From Algoriphagus locisalis (lineage in GTDB: Bacteria > Bacteroidota > Bacteroidia > Cytophagales > Cyclobacteriaceae), in assembly GCF_900116615.1 (NCBI RefSeq), contig NZ_FPBF01000001.1, positions 787,625 to 851,624 on the forward strand: a stretch of DNA of 64,000 nucleotides, read 5' to 3'. A model generated the notes under the pieces. It had not been told where the DNA came from. It saw only the letters and a program-made list of their open reading frames with translations, and did not search any database. Positions 25,145-34,804 of the stretch are shown piece by piece (the first letter of the stretch is position 1; every line of letters starts with the position of its first letter). The position numbers and the translations under genes were made by a program.

Positions 25145-26530
25145 ATGAACACGTACAAAGATCTTATTGAACAGACATTTGATTTTCCCACGAAGGAATT
25201 CAAAGTGGAAAACAATGAACTGCATTTCAATGGAGTGAATATGATGGAGATCATAGAAACCTATGGCACTCCGCTCAAACTTTCTTATTTGCCCAAAATC
25301 TCCGAGAGTATTCAGAATGCAAAGACGTATTTTAAGAATGCGATGGAGCAGCATGACTATAAGGGAAAATATACGTACTGCTACTGTACCAAGTCGTCCC
25401 ATTTCAGTTTTGTGCTGAATGAAGCGCTGAAAAATGACATTCATATCGAGACTTCCTCGACTTTTGACATTCCACTGGTGCGAAGTCTGTATGCTCAGGG
25501 CAAGATCACTAAGAATACCTTTATCGTATGTAACGGTTTCAAACGCGAACTTTATAAGCAGTATATCACAGAGTTATTGAATGACGGTTTTGTGAACTGT
25601 GTGCCGGTTTTGGATAATCTGACGGAGATTGATTATTACCTGGAGCATGTCAAGGTGCCTTTCCAAGTGGGAATTAGAATTGCTGCGGATGAGGAGCCAA
25701 AGTTTGGTTTTTACACCTCTAGATTGGGAGTGAGATATAATGATATCATCAAGCTTTACGAAGATAAAATCAAGGATAATCCGAATGTAAGCTTGAAAAT
25801 GCTGCATTTCTTTATCAATTCCGGTATCAGAGATACGGCATACTATTGGTCTGAATTGACTCGATTTATCCAGAAATATGTGGATTTGAAAAAGATCTCA
25901 CCAACCTTGGACTCTATGGATATTGGCGGGGGATGGCCGATCAAGACAAACGTCTTTTTCGATTACGATTACCAATACATGGCGGAGCAAATCGTGAAGA
26001 ATATCAAGTGGATGTGTGGCAAAAACAACACAGAGGAGCCTAATATTTTTACTGAATTTGGTAGCTACACCGTAGGAGAAAGTGGAGCGGTGCTTTATTC
26101 TGTTTTGGAAGAAAAGCTTCAAAACGACAAGGAGCTTTGGTATATGATCGATGGATCATTTATCACTCAACTACCTGATAGCTGGGGTCTTAACCAAAAA
26201 TATATCATGCTCGCAGTGAACAATTGGGATGCTGAATATCATAACATCAACCTTGGAGGTTTGACTTGTGACAGTATGGATTATTACAATTCGGAGGCTC
26301 ACCAGTACAATATTTACCTTCCTAAACCTGAGAAGAAAGTGCAGTATTTAGGCTTCTTCCACACCGGGGCTTATCAGGAATCACTCGGTGGCTACGGCGG
26401 AATTCAGCATTGTTTGATACCTGCACCCAAGCATGTGCTGATAGACAGAGACGAAGATGGAAATGTCACTCATCGGCTCTTTGCAGAAGACCAATCTGAA
26501 GAGAGCATGTTAAAGACTCTTGGATACTAA
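25145..26530 (+). CDS. speA: Arginine decarboxylase, fold III (biosynthetic type)
   Basis: 461 aa read from ATG 25145; a TTG two codons earlier is possible. Alanine-racemase-fold, PLP-dependent decarboxylase. The N-terminal barrel has the PLP lysine in YTYCYCTKSSHFSFV, and IETSSTFDIPLVRSL and the glycine-rich IGGGWPIKTN are conserved. The C-terminal domain has NLGGLTCDSMD and FHTGAYQES (substrate/dimer residues). Probable first step of polyamine synthesis via agmatine. It is shorter than the 630-aa gammaproteobacterial SpeA, as usual in Bacteroidota. Substrate specificity is by family resemblance. Confidence 0.85.
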   Translation: MNTYKDLIEQTFDFPTKEFKVENNELHFNGVNMMEIIETYGTPLKLSYLPKISESIQNAKTYFKNAMEQHDYKGKYTYCYCTKSSHFSFVLNEALKNDIHIETSSTFDIPLVRSLYAQGKITKNTFIVCNGFKRELYKQYITELLNDGFVNCVPVLDNLTEIDYYLEHVKVPFQVGIRIAADEEPKFGFYTSRLGVRYNDIIKLYEDKIKDNPNVSLKMLHFFINSGIRDTAYYWSELTRFIQKYVDLKKISPTLDSMDIGGGWPIKTNVFFDYDYQYMAEQIVKNIKWMCGKNNTEEPNIFTEFGSYTVGESGAVLYSVLEEKLQNDKELWYMIDGSFITQLPDSWGLNQKYIMLAVNNWDAEYHNINLGGLTCDSMDYYNSEAHQYNIYLPKPEKKVQYLGFFHTGAYQESLGGYGGIQHCLIPAPKHVLIDRDEDGNVTHRLFAEDQSEESMLKTLGY

Positions 26531-26535
26531 AACAC

Positions 26536-26570
26536 AAAAACGGCTCTCTCAATCTGAAGGAGCCGCTTTT
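26536..26570 (+). terminator. Rho-independent terminator
   Basis: CGGCTC (26541-26546) and GAGCCG (26560-26565) flanked by an A-run and CTTTT. It lies after the decarboxylase and before the convergent DinB-like gene. Confidence 0.75.
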
Positions 26571-26592
26571 GTTTCAAGGATTGATATTTGTA

Positions 26593-27162
26593 CTACTTTG
26601 GCAATCTACTTCTAAGCATATTGATTTGTCCCATATGGTTGGCTTGATGCTCCATCACATGAAACCATGCAAATTGGTTGTTCATTTGTCCACCTTTGGT
26701 TTTCTTTGAAAACCACTTATCATCCTTTTCTTTCAGTAATTCTTGCGTTTTCACTCGCACCTTAGTCCATTCATCGAGGTAATTAGAGATAGGTTTTCCT
26801 GTAAATTCTTCCCGAGCTTCGTCCCCTAAGCTTAATGCTACACCCCATTTAGCTTTTTCCTCCTCATTCATTTCGCGATCTTCGAAAGTGTAAGCTTGAT
26901 AATAAACTTCAGTTGCCGCCAAGTGCATGATCATTGCGCCAATTCTATTTGCTTTTTCATCAAGCAAAAAATCTGTTTGCTCCTGATTTAGCCCTTCTAC
27001 GCTTCTGATAATTCTGGCCCGAAGGTTCTCAAGCATAGAAACCATATTTCCAATGTCATGGTCGAATCCTTTGGCTGGGGAAATGGTAGCCTGACCAAAA
27101 GTAAATGTAGTGCTTACTATAAGCAGACTAAAAATGAGTGAGAGTTTAAGTTGGTTTTTCAT
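26593..27162 (-). CDS. Exported DinB/DUF664-like four-helix protein
   Basis: 189 aa with a clear signal peptide (MKNQLKLSLIFSLLIVSTTFTFGQ). The rest is a DinB-like metal-binding four-helix bundle: HDIGNMVSMLENLRARII, MHLAATEVYYQAYTF and the C-terminal HVMEHQANHMGQI with the typical HxxxH-type histidines. Cytosolic relatives act as thiol-dependent transferases or as metal-binding stress proteins. Export to the periplasm is seen here; its substrate is unknown. Confidence 0.8.
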   Translation of the reverse strand: MKNQLKLSLIFSLLIVSTTFTFGQATISPAKGFDHDIGNMVSMLENLRARIIRSVEGLNQEQTDFLLDEKANRIGAMIMHLAATEVYYQAYTFEDREMNEEEKAKWGVALSLGDEAREEFTGKPISNYLDEWTKVRVKTQELLKEKDDKWFSKKTKGGQMNNQFAWFHVMEHQANHMGQINMLRSRLPK

Positions 27163-27229
27163 TTTTGTAAAAGTTTGTGAGCCTGAAAATCGCTATTTAA
27201 AGAGAAACCAACTAGTCAATAGTTGTTAA

Positions 27230-27571
27230 TTACTCTCCTGACTTGAAGATTCTATCCATAAGAACCCATTTTTCTCCAGGTTTAGCCCATGGGATAGGCT
27301 GCTGATATTTCCACATAAAAGCTTCCCATTCGGCGATTTTAGGGTTTGAAGCATCGAATTTGGCTTTTGTTTCAAAATCAAATTCATCCACAGTTTCCAA
27401 AAGCATAAACATGCGGTTGCCAATCCGGAAAATCTCAAGATTCAGAATTCCTGCATCTATATCATGCTGTGTCACTTCCGGCCATGCTGCTCCAGGAGCA
27501 TGATGTTGTTCATATTCTTTGATGGATTCCTCATCATCGATGAGGTCAAGTGTAAGTGCGAAACGTTTCAT
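27230..27571 (-). CDS. L-rhamnose/L-fucose mutarotase family protein
   Basis: 113-aa small alpha/beta-barrel protein of the RhaM/FucU-like (DUF718) family. MKRFALTLDLIDDEESIKEYEQHH carries the conserved His pair at the start of helix 1, and the end has WAKPGEKWVLMDRIF, with the typical WxxMxxIF pattern. It interconverts anomers of a 6-deoxy sugar so that a dehydrogenase or isomerase can use it. It belongs with the isomerase and dehydrogenases transcribed upstream on the same strand. Confidence 0.87.
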   Translation of the reverse strand: MKRFALTLDLIDDEESIKEYEQHHAPGAAWPEVTQHDIDAGILNLEIFRIGNRMFMLLETVDEFDFETKAKFDASNPKIAEWEAFMWKYQQPIPWAKPGEKWVLMDRIFKSGE

Positions 27572-27774
27572 TTTTATGATTTAGATTTAAGACATTAGAC
27601 ATAAGACAAAAGATATTAGAGTCAAGAGCCGAGAATCAAGAATTGGAAAACTCCCCCTTAATTTTTTGTTTTGTTTAGAAACCACAGACTTATCGAAAGG
27701 GGACAAGGGGGATTTAGATCAAATGTTCTTTGAATTAAGTGATACAACTTAACTAGTTGTAGATGGAGGTTCCA

Positions 27775-27856
27775 AAATCTCAAATCTCAAATCTCAAATC
27801 TCAAATCTCAAATCTCAAATCTCAAATCTCAAATCTCAAATCTCAAATCTCAAATC
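27775..27856. repeat. AAATCTC heptamer tandem repeat, 11 copies
   Basis: Eleven perfect tandem copies of AAATCTC (27775-27851) plus a partial copy. The array runs into the stop codon of the sugar isomerase gene (27855-27857). The rest of the 27572-27854 gap contains degenerate AAGACATTAGACATAAGAC-like sequence at 27590-27615 but no gene. Confidence 0.9.
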
Positions 27857-28670
27857 ATTTAAACCACCTGCTAAACTCCCTAATCGTCTGCTCCGCAGCT
27901 TCATCAGAATTCGGATAAGGAAAAGCCTCTGCGGAAGCATAGCCAGCATACCCAACTGTTTTCAGTGCTTCTGCTATTTGTTTCATTGAAGTGTGTCCAA
28001 AACCCATTGGTCTTCTATTACTGTCTGCAAAGTGCACATGGCCTATGTATTTACCCCAATTCAATATGCTTTCTTCCAAATTTCCTTCTTCGATATTCAT
28101 GTGAAATAGGTCAGCTAAAAGCTTTACGGACTTGGTTTCCAGCGTTTCTACGAATTTTGACCCAGCTTCAATGGTATTAAGCAAATTGGTTTCATATCGA
28201 TTCAACGGTTCGTAAATCAGCATAACACCTTCTGAATCTGCATGCTTTCCTAATTGATTCAAACCTTCTGCCAACCAAGACATGGTTTCCTTCCTGTCAT
28301 TTCCGGGAAGTATATTGCCCTGCATGGATCCAATAATGGCCGGAGCACCGAAAGCAGCGCCAAAGTCAATCATGTCTGATATGAATGAAACAGCCTTTTT
28401 TCTGATTTCTGAATCAGGGTCAGTAAGTGTTAAACCATGAATTACTTTGCCAGCTCCCGTGCCAACGGCAGCAAGTTCAAGGTTATATTTAGCTAAAAGT
28501 TCTTTCAATTTTGGAACTTCAATCGCATCAGCAGAAGCCGTGAAAAGTTCAATTGCATCGAAGCCAAGCTCAGAAGCTTTTGCCATTCCAGCTTCCAGAT
28601 CTTCCCAGAATATCCAAGGCCCAGTTTTGATTTGTGGTACTAGAGCAACCGTTACGCAGGATTTTATCAT
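27855..28670 (-). CDS. Xylose-isomerase-like TIM-barrel sugar isomerase/epimerase
   Basis: 271 aa read from ATG 28670 (MIKSCVTVALVPQ), 4 bp after the dehydrogenase; a start at 28691 would overlap it. Sugar phosphate isomerase/epimerase fold (AP_endonuc_2). Metal ligands are visible in order: Glu in LIYEPLNRYE, Asp in LLADLFHMNIEE, His in GHVHFADSNR and Glu in ASAEAFPYP, the arrangement of ketose 3-epimerases and hydroxypyruvate isomerases. Substrate unknown. It is probably in an operon with the dehydrogenase. The stop codon lies inside the heptamer array. Confidence 0.85.
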   Translation of the reverse strand: MIKSCVTVALVPQIKTGPWIFWEDLEAGMAKASELGFDAIELFTASADAIEVPKLKELLAKYNLELAAVGTGAGKVIHGLTLTDPDSEIRKKAVSFISDMIDFGAAFGAPAIIGSMQGNILPGNDRKETMSWLAEGLNQLGKHADSEGVMLIYEPLNRYETNLLNTIEAGSKFVETLETKSVKLLADLFHMNIEEGNLEESILNWGKYIGHVHFADSNRRPMGFGHTSMKQIAEALKTVGYAGYASAEAFPYPNSDEAAEQTIREFSRWFK

Positions 28671-28674
28671 TTTC

Positions 28675-29694
28675 TTATTTGTCAAAATCAATCATTATTT
28701 TAATTATTCCTTGCTGATCCAAAGCCCAGTCTGCAAGTGCTTTTTCAGATTCGTCGATGGTCACTACTTTGCTGATTACTTCATCTACAGGGAATATACC
28801 TTGCTCCAAATAGCTGATTACTTCAGGGAATTCAGTGGTGCAATTTCTTGAACCCAAGATTTCAATTTCCTTCTGAACGAAGAGCGAAGTATTGAATTCC
28901 ACAGGTGCTTTGGCATAACCAATACAGACAACTCTGCCAGTGAATGCCACTTCTTCAACAGCCTGACGATAGGTAATTGGACTTCCTACCGCTTCGATGA
29001 TCACATCAGGACCATCATTGGTAGTTATCTCTTGTAGCGTTTGGTGCAAGTCAACCTTTTTAGGATTTATAGTGTGCTTCACTCCAATTTTCTTCGCAAT
29101 CTCAAGCTTGGTATCATCCAGATCAATTGCGATTACTTCAGCGTCTTTGTTCACAGCGGATGCCACAGCCCCTAAACCGACAATTCCGCAACCGATCACA
29201 GCAACACGATCTTTGGCAGTGACTTTTGCACGATTCACAGAGTGAAAACCAACGGTTAGCGGCTCCGCCAATGCTAATTCCCTCAGGGATAATTTCTCCG
29301 ATGGAAACACATCCTGCCATGGCAAAGTAATGTATCTACACATCGCGCCAGGACGACGCACGCCCATGGTCTTATTTTCCTTACATGCATTGCGTGCTCC
29401 TTTGCGGCAAGCGATACACTTTCCACAATTCAAGTAAGGGTAAACCGTCACTTTCATACCGACTTTGATATCCTCAGGAACGTCAGTTCCCAGTTCTTCT
29501 ATGGTTCCCCCAACTTCATGACCTAGGATATTAGGATATTCCTGAAGTGGAAAAAGCCCACGATAGCTATTGAGATCTCCTCCGCAAAAGCCAACCATTC
29601 CAACTTTAAGGAGGACTTCTCCAGATTTTGGCGTTGGTTTTTCAACTTCCCAGAGTTCTGTTTTTCCGATATCAGTTAGTACTAGTGCTTTCAT
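28675..29694 (-). CDS. Zinc-dependent alcohol/sugar dehydrogenase (MDR family)
   Basis: 339 aa read from ATG 29694 (MKALVLTDIGKTELWEVEKP). Catalytic Zn ligands: Cys in VGFCGGDLNSY and His-Glu in LGHEVGG. The structural Zn cysteines are in CGKCIACRKGARNAC. The NAD-binding segment is VAVIGCGIVGLGAVAS followed by an Asp at the end of strand beta-2 (VIAIDLDD), typical of NAD specificity. Related to L-idonate/sorbitol dehydrogenases. Upstream of the epimerase on the same strand. The sugar substrate is not known. Confidence 0.9.
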   Translation of the reverse strand: MKALVLTDIGKTELWEVEKPTPKSGEVLLKVGMVGFCGGDLNSYRGLFPLQEYPNILGHEVGGTIEELGTDVPEDIKVGMKVTVYPYLNCGKCIACRKGARNACKENKTMGVRRPGAMCRYITLPWQDVFPSEKLSLRELALAEPLTVGFHSVNRAKVTAKDRVAVIGCGIVGLGAVASAVNKDAEVIAIDLDDTKLEIAKKIGVKHTINPKKVDLHQTLQEITTNDGPDVIIEAVGSPITYRQAVEEVAFTGRVVCIGYAKAPVEFNTSLFVQKEIEILGSRNCTTEFPEVISYLEQGIFPVDEVISKVVTIDESEKALADWALDQQGIIKIMIDFDK

Positions 29695-29907
29695 ATGTTT
29701 ATAATATTTTTTTAATGGCCATATGGAATCTCGCATATCAGATAATCATACCAGTGTGTGACGCTTTAGTCATGCTCGATTTCATGAGGTTTGAGTTTTT
29801 TTGTTCATTTTGATTTCTACTTCTTTGTAAAGAGTAGATAAAGGAAATGGTAAACACTAGCGGTTTCGCTACTTCTGTCTCCCGTCTTCTGTCTCTTGTC
29901 TCTTTAC

Positions 29908-30840
29908 TTAAATGTTGTTCTCCGGCTTTCCTTCATACCACATTTGGTTTTTAACTGGAGCGACGAGCGTTTCGATTTCTGACAAAAGTCCATCAGGAAT
30001 GCGAAAATCAAGGACACTTACATTCTGTGTGATAGTCGCTAGATCGCACATCCCAACAATTGTCGTTGTGATGTCCCGATGATCCAAAGCGTATCTTATT
30101 GCTACATCGCTCAGTTTCACTTTATAGCTTGCGCAAAGTTCAAGAAGCTTCGATTGCATGTCTTTCATGGCTTGAGGAGATCTATGCCATTCCGGTAAGG
30201 GCGCATCTGAAAGTATGCGTTGCATCAATGGAGCTGCATTCATTAGTCCAAAGCCCTTTTTCTTCGAAAGTGGAACTAATTCACGGTTGATTTCATCTTC
30301 AAGTAAATTATAATGTGCCCAAGACAGGACTGTATCTACCTCAATATTTCTTGTGATTTCAGCCAGGTAGTTTACTGGCAACCCAGTGATTCCAATGAAT
30401 CGGGCTTTTCCGGATTCCTTGAGTTTGACTAAGGTTGGCCAGGCTTCATTAAGGATTTGCTCTTTGTCCACAAATTCTATGTCATGGAGTTGAAGTAAAT
30501 CTACATAGTCTGTTTTTAGTCTGGAAAGTGATTCTTCAACGCTTTTTAGAATCCGCTTTTCAGAAAAATCGAATTCCTGTAGATCATATCGTCCACATTT
30601 GGTAGCCAAAATAACTTGATCGCGCTTTCCTTCTAAGGCGTTTCCCAATCGCTTTTCCGCCAGGGTAATACCATAAAAAGGGGATACATCGAAAAAATTC
30701 ACACCATGATCTATTGCATAATGAACAGCTCGGTAACCGTCTTTTTCGTCAGAAACATTGAAAACATCTCCCATCGGAGAGGCTCCAAATCCCAGAATGG
30801 ACAGGTCCAATCCAGTGTTTCCTAACTTTCTGTATTCCAT
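29908..30840 (-). CDS. Aldo/keto reductase, L-galactose/L-fucose dehydrogenase-like
   Basis: 310-aa AKR TIM-barrel oxidoreductase. The active-site residues are Asp and Tyr in FFDVSPFYG, Lys in LATKCGRY and His in LLQLHDIEF. The closest pattern I recognise is the L-galactose/D-threo-aldose (L-fucose) dehydrogenase group, which oxidises the sugar to a lactone with NAD(P). The preceding mutarotase and following metal-dependent hydrolase (34805) would fit such a pathway, but the fuconate/galactonate dehydratase is not in the window. Confidence 0.85.
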   Translation of the reverse strand: MEYRKLGNTGLDLSILGFGASPMGDVFNVSDEKDGYRAVHYAIDHGVNFFDVSPFYGITLAEKRLGNALEGKRDQVILATKCGRYDLQEFDFSEKRILKSVEESLSRLKTDYVDLLQLHDIEFVDKEQILNEAWPTLVKLKESGKARFIGITGLPVNYLAEITRNIEVDTVLSWAHYNLLEDEINRELVPLSKKKGFGLMNAAPLMQRILSDAPLPEWHRSPQAMKDMQSKLLELCASYKVKLSDVAIRYALDHRDITTTIVGMCDLATITQNVSVLDFRIPDGLLSEIETLVAPVKNQMWYEGKPENNI

Positions 30841-30987
30841 ATATCGGATTATTGTGGGTTATTGACTTTGTCAAACCAATATATGGAGATTTTATGAGGA
30901 GGGAAATTCAAATAGGAAGGATGGACGAGTACCTATGATAAACTTGAGTCGAAGGATTACTTTAAGTGAAAAAACTGTTACGCAGGA

Positions 30988-32070
30988 TTAATAATTCTGC
31001 AAGGTTAGTTTAGCAATATCTCTTGTCAAAACCGTGGGCGAATTGCAATCGCAATTGCTCAAACCGATCACGTAAATGTCCTCTTCAGGCAAATAAACTC
31101 CCATGGATTTGAATCCAAAAATGCTTCCACCGTGCTCGTAGCTCGGTGATTCATTCAAGTTGCTAATATGCCAGCCGTAGCCATAATTGATATTTTCTCC
31201 GTTGTTTAGCGTGCAGTTTTCAAAAGCTTTAGCTGTAGATTCTGGTTTCAAAAGCGTATTGTTTTTGATTGCTTCATTCCATTCCAGCATATCTGTGGCT
31301 GTGGACATAAGTGATCCGGAAGAATAGGGCAAACTTAAACTCACAAAATTCTTGTTCATAAATTCATCTTTTTGGTGATAACCATAAGCTCGATTTTTTA
31401 TGACTTCGGAATAGCTAGCATATTGAGAGGAGTTCATTTCGAGTTTTTGAAAAATGTTTTTTTCTATAAAATCTGCATAACTCTCACCGGACAGGATCTC
31501 AATGATATAGCCTAAAATCACATAGCCAGAATTGTTATACTTGAATTCTTGCCCGGGCTCAAAATCCATAGGCTCATTTTTGAAAAAATCTATCAGTTCA
31601 ATCGGGGTAAGATCCTGCCTTTCAATATCTCTAATTGATTTCATACTTGTGAAACTTTTAATTCCGGATGTATGAGTTAATAGATGATGGAGAGTGATAT
31701 TTTTTCCTTGAGTAGGGTAGTCAGGGATGAATTTCGTGATTTCATCATCAAGCTGAAGTTTGCTTTGTTCCACTAGCATGAGAATAGCAACAGCAGTGAA
31801 CTGTTTGGTCATGGACCCAATTTCAAAAACGTTGTTAGGGGTCATTGGGACTTCCAGCTCTAGGTTAGCCATCCCAAAAGCTTTTTGATAAATAACCTTT
31901 CCATCTTTTGCTACCAGAAATACAGCACCCGGACCTTTGGGAGTAAAAGTGGCTTGTAATAGCGAATCAATCCTGCTTTCCAGAGATTGGGGATAGACTT
32001 GTTGTAAGCAAAGGGAAAAGAATAAAAAAGTAGCCAGTAGCAGTTTGCCAAGAGGTTTAATGAACTTCAT
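30988..32070 (-). CDS. Serine hydrolase, beta-lactamase/D-Ala-D-Ala carboxypeptidase-like
   Basis: 360-aa exported class C beta-lactamase-fold hydrolase with a signal peptide (MKFIKPLGKLLLATFLFFSLCLQQVYPQ). Motifs: SMTK with nucleophile Ser86 and Lys89, YNN starting at Tyr178, and HGGSIFG in place of KTG. That HGG variant is typical of the esterase/peptidase group rather than true beta-lactamases. The periplasmic substrate (D-amino peptides, esters) is unknown. Monocistronic. Confidence 0.87.
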   Translation of the reverse strand: MKFIKPLGKLLLATFLFFSLCLQQVYPQSLESRIDSLLQATFTPKGPGAVFLVAKDGKVIYQKAFGMANLELEVPMTPNNVFEIGSMTKQFTAVAILMLVEQSKLQLDDEITKFIPDYPTQGKNITLHHLLTHTSGIKSFTSMKSIRDIERQDLTPIELIDFFKNEPMDFEPGQEFKYNNSGYVILGYIIEILSGESYADFIEKNIFQKLEMNSSQYASYSEVIKNRAYGYHQKDEFMNKNFVSLSLPYSSGSLMSTATDMLEWNEAIKNNTLLKPESTAKAFENCTLNNGENINYGYGWHISNLNESPSYEHGGSIFGFKSMGVYLPEEDIYVIGLSNCDCNSPTVLTRDIAKLTLQNY

Positions 32071-32277
32071 ATCGGGATGGTTGTTTATCTTCTCTTGGAT
32101 GCATGTGTTTAAAAAATGGTTACAAAATTGATGATTTTCGGAGCTGAACAGACCTGAAAATATTGTTAGTAATTAATACATATCATGAGTTTTAACAACC
32201 TATCATGTATTTCTACCTGCTTTTTACAGCTAAAAATAGTATCATCGCAACTAGAATAAACTTAACCCGAATAGTAT

Positions 32278-34356
32278 ATGAAGAATAAGTTCTTCCTTTC
32301 AATGGCGGCAGCATTAGCTACCACTATTTCAATTTCCCAAGCTCAGGACAAGCTCAAAAGCATGCCTGGCTATGAGCAATATCAAAAAATAGCGCCACAA
32401 CTCAGATCAGCTGTAAAACCTGGGACGCTCAATGTGAGCTGGGCAGAAGATGGTAAATCGTTCACTTATGCTGAAAATGGCAAGCTTCAGTCTTTTTCTG
32501 TAAAGACCAAGGAGGTATCAGAAGTAGGGGAAGTACCAAGACCTGAACGAAGAGCTTGGAACCGACCTGCCCGAGGTCGCCAATTCGACTCAGCTGAGTC
32601 TCCAGATGGCAAATTGAAAGCATTCACCAAAGATCGCAATATGTACCTCAGCAATGCTGACGGAAGCAACGTAATTGCAATCACTACAGATGGTAATGAA
32701 GAAAATCAGGTAAAATACGGTATCGCGACTTGGGTTTACGGTGAAGAACTGGGACAAAATACTGCCATGTGGTGGTCACCTGATGGAAGTAAAATTGCCT
32801 TCTACAGATTTGTAGAGAAAGATGTAAAGAAATACTACGTGCTTTTGAATCAACTTGAGTTGTATGATTCACTTGAAGTGGAGGCATATCCTAAAGTAGG
32901 CGAGCCAAACCTTCCTGTAGATCTGATGGTCTATGATGTGGCTACCAAAAAGATGACTGAGCTAGATATCAGAGATGGCAAGCCTTACAGCGATGGAGAT
33001 CTGGGTACCTACATTTACGATTTGTCTTGGACTCCTGATGGTAAAGAGTTGCTTTATCACAGCACCAATAGGCGCCAGAATATTTTGGAGCTTCGGGCTG
33101 CTAATCCTGAAACTGGTAAAAGTAGAACGGTAATCCGTGAAGAATGGCTTCCAAGTTTTGTGGAGAATTCTCCAGAAATGGAAGTTTTGGCCGATGGCGA
33201 GCACTTTATCTGGGCTTCAGAAAGATCAGGATTCAACAATTATTACCTATATAATTTTGATGGAACACTTGTTAACGCAATTACCACTCATCCTTTCGAA
33301 GTATCTAATATCGTCAAGGTAGATGAGGAAGATAAGACACTCTACTACATGGCTCGTAGCGGTGACAATCACATGCTGATGCAGCTTCATCGCGTGCAAC
33401 TTGATGGTAAAAAGGATACAAGATTGACAGATCCAGCCCTTAATCACTCCGTAACAATCTCTCCTGACGGAAAGTACTTTGTGGATATCGCTCAGACTCA
33501 TGACATCCCTCCATTCACTAATTTGGTTGACGCCAAAGGAAAAGTTGTAGCAGAATTGGCGAAAAGCGATATGAGTAAGTTCGAAGAATTGGGGCTGAAA
33601 AAAGTTGAGGTTTTCACGTTTACCTCAAAAGACGGAGTGACTGAATTGCATGGAATGATACATTTCCCATCTGATTTTGACTCTACTAAAAAGTACCCTG
33701 TTATTCTAAGTAACTACGGAGGACCAGCAACTAATGCTTTTAGAGAAACCTTCACGCTTCCGGATCCATTGACGGAATATGGTTTCTTGGTATTAAATAT
33801 AGATGGTCGAAATGTAAAAGGTCGTGGCAAGGAATTGCTGGATCAATTGTACGGGAACTTAGGTTTGGTAGAGATGGATGATTTTGCCGAAGGCATTAAA
33901 TCACTTCATGACCGTCCATATTTTGACAAGGATAGAGTAGGAGTTTACGGAACATCTTATGGAGGAACTACTGCGGCTTCGATGTTGCTTAGATTCCCTG
34001 AGCTAGTTCACGCCGCTGTTGCCAATTCTTCGGTGACTGACTGGAGATTGTATGACAATATCTACACTGAGCGCTTCATGAGTACGCTTGATAACAACGA
34101 AGAAGGATACAACAGATTCAGCTTGATGAACAAAGCAGATCAACTTCAAGGTGAATTGTTGGTTTTCTTCGGTACAGCAGATAACAATGTTCACCCTTCT
34201 AATTCATTGATGCTGATCAAAGCATTCCAAGATGCAGGAAAAAGTATTGAAGTTCAGATTGCTCCTGATGGAGGTCACACGGCTTTGAACAGAGATAGAA
34301 TGATGGAGTTTTTCATAAAGCATTTGGTTACTGATTACAAAAAAGTAGTTCGTTAA
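32278..34356 (+). CDS. Dipeptidyl-peptidase IV-type S9 serine peptidase
   Basis: 692-aa exported peptidase; the signal peptide is MKNKFFLSMAAALATTISISQAQ. The N-terminal eight-bladed propeller (about 40-440) includes the DPP4 Glu-Glu site in TWVYGEELGQNTAMWWSPDG. The C-terminal alpha/beta hydrolase has the triad Ser560 in GTSYGG, Asp635 in GTADNNVH and His667 in DGGHTAL. Removes X-Pro or X-Ala dipeptides from peptides in the periplasm. Followed by a strong terminator. Confidence 0.93.
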   Translation: MKNKFFLSMAAALATTISISQAQDKLKSMPGYEQYQKIAPQLRSAVKPGTLNVSWAEDGKSFTYAENGKLQSFSVKTKEVSEVGEVPRPERRAWNRPARGRQFDSAESPDGKLKAFTKDRNMYLSNADGSNVIAITTDGNEENQVKYGIATWVYGEELGQNTAMWWSPDGSKIAFYRFVEKDVKKYYVLLNQLELYDSLEVEAYPKVGEPNLPVDLMVYDVATKKMTELDIRDGKPYSDGDLGTYIYDLSWTPDGKELLYHSTNRRQNILELRAANPETGKSRTVIREEWLPSFVENSPEMEVLADGEHFIWASERSGFNNYYLYNFDGTLVNAITTHPFEVSNIVKVDEEDKTLYYMARSGDNHMLMQLHRVQLDGKKDTRLTDPALNHSVTISPDGKYFVDIAQTHDIPPFTNLVDAKGKVVAELAKSDMSKFEELGLKKVEVFTFTSKDGVTELHGMIHFPSDFDSTKKYPVILSNYGGPATNAFRETFTLPDPLTEYGFLVLNIDGRNVKGRGKELLDQLYGNLGLVEMDDFAEGIKSLHDRPYFDKDRVGVYGTSYGGTTAASMLLRFPELVHAAVANSSVTDWRLYDNIYTERFMSTLDNNEEGYNRFSLMNKADQLQGELLVFFGTADNNVHPSNSLMLIKAFQDAGKSIEVQIAPDGGHTALNRDRMMEFFIKHLVTDYKKVVR

Positions 34357-34377
34357 TTCGAATTTCATTTACATACA

Positions 34378-34413
34378 AAAACCACCTGCTGAGCGATTGG
34401 CAGGTGGTTTTTT
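34378..34413 (+). terminator. Rho-independent terminator
   Basis: AAAACCACCTGC (34378-34389) and GCAGGTGGTTTT (34400-34411) with a 10-nt loop, then Ts, directly after the peptidase. Confidence 0.92.
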
Positions 34414-34420
34414 GTGGTTT

Positions 34421-34804
34421 AACCGCAGTGTGCACAAAGGGGCGCGCAGAGGTCGCTATTGAATGGTAATAAAAGCAACATGCGTTCCAACGGAACGCGG
34501 AGTTTGACTTACCTATTTTCTACATACCAACTGTCCCTATGGGACAATTACTTAAGATTTCGCAAGGTAAATTTCAGGTTTCTGGAGAGTCAAGTTATTC
34601 ACTCATGCCTTAAATGTTGTTTAAGTATCTTACGAATTCTTACTCAGAGACTCAAATATAGCGTTCCGTAGGAACGTTTGGTATGTAGTCATTCTCAGAT
34701 TTAAATGATTATCGTTCCGTAGGAACGTCTGGTAAAAGTTGACTAGAATATGTCTTCAGGTAGTGAAAACTGAATATGTTTTATAAAGACTAGATTAATG
34801 AATT
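34421..34804. repeat. Intergenic repeat cluster: AACCGCAG motif and two bipartite palindromic elements
   Basis: No gene. AACCGCAG-type motif at 34421-34458. Palindromes GCGTTCC-AAC-GGAACGC (34482-34498), TGTCCC-TAT-GGGACA (34532-34546), CGTTCC-GTA-GGAACG (34662-34676) and the same (34713-34727). They form two units of two palindromes with centres 49 and 51 bp apart. The first unit runs forward and the second reversed, judged by the CTACATACCAA-like linker end. The rest is AT-rich and featureless. Confidence 0.85.

Noticed and set aside
27775..27856. Heptamer array considered as CRISPR
   Set aside because: Units are 7 bp, contiguous and without unique spacers; no cas gene is near.
30988..32070. 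Antibiotic beta-lactamase
   Set aside because: The SxxK and YxN motifs are present, but HGG replaces KTG, the protein lacks features of known AmpC enzymes, and it more likely belongs to the broad esterase/peptidase group.
34482..34727. GTTCC palindromes considered as terminators or riboswitch stems
   Set aside because: No U-tract follows, spacing between pairs is constant and the same element recurs 10 kb away in both orientations, which fits a dispersed repeat.
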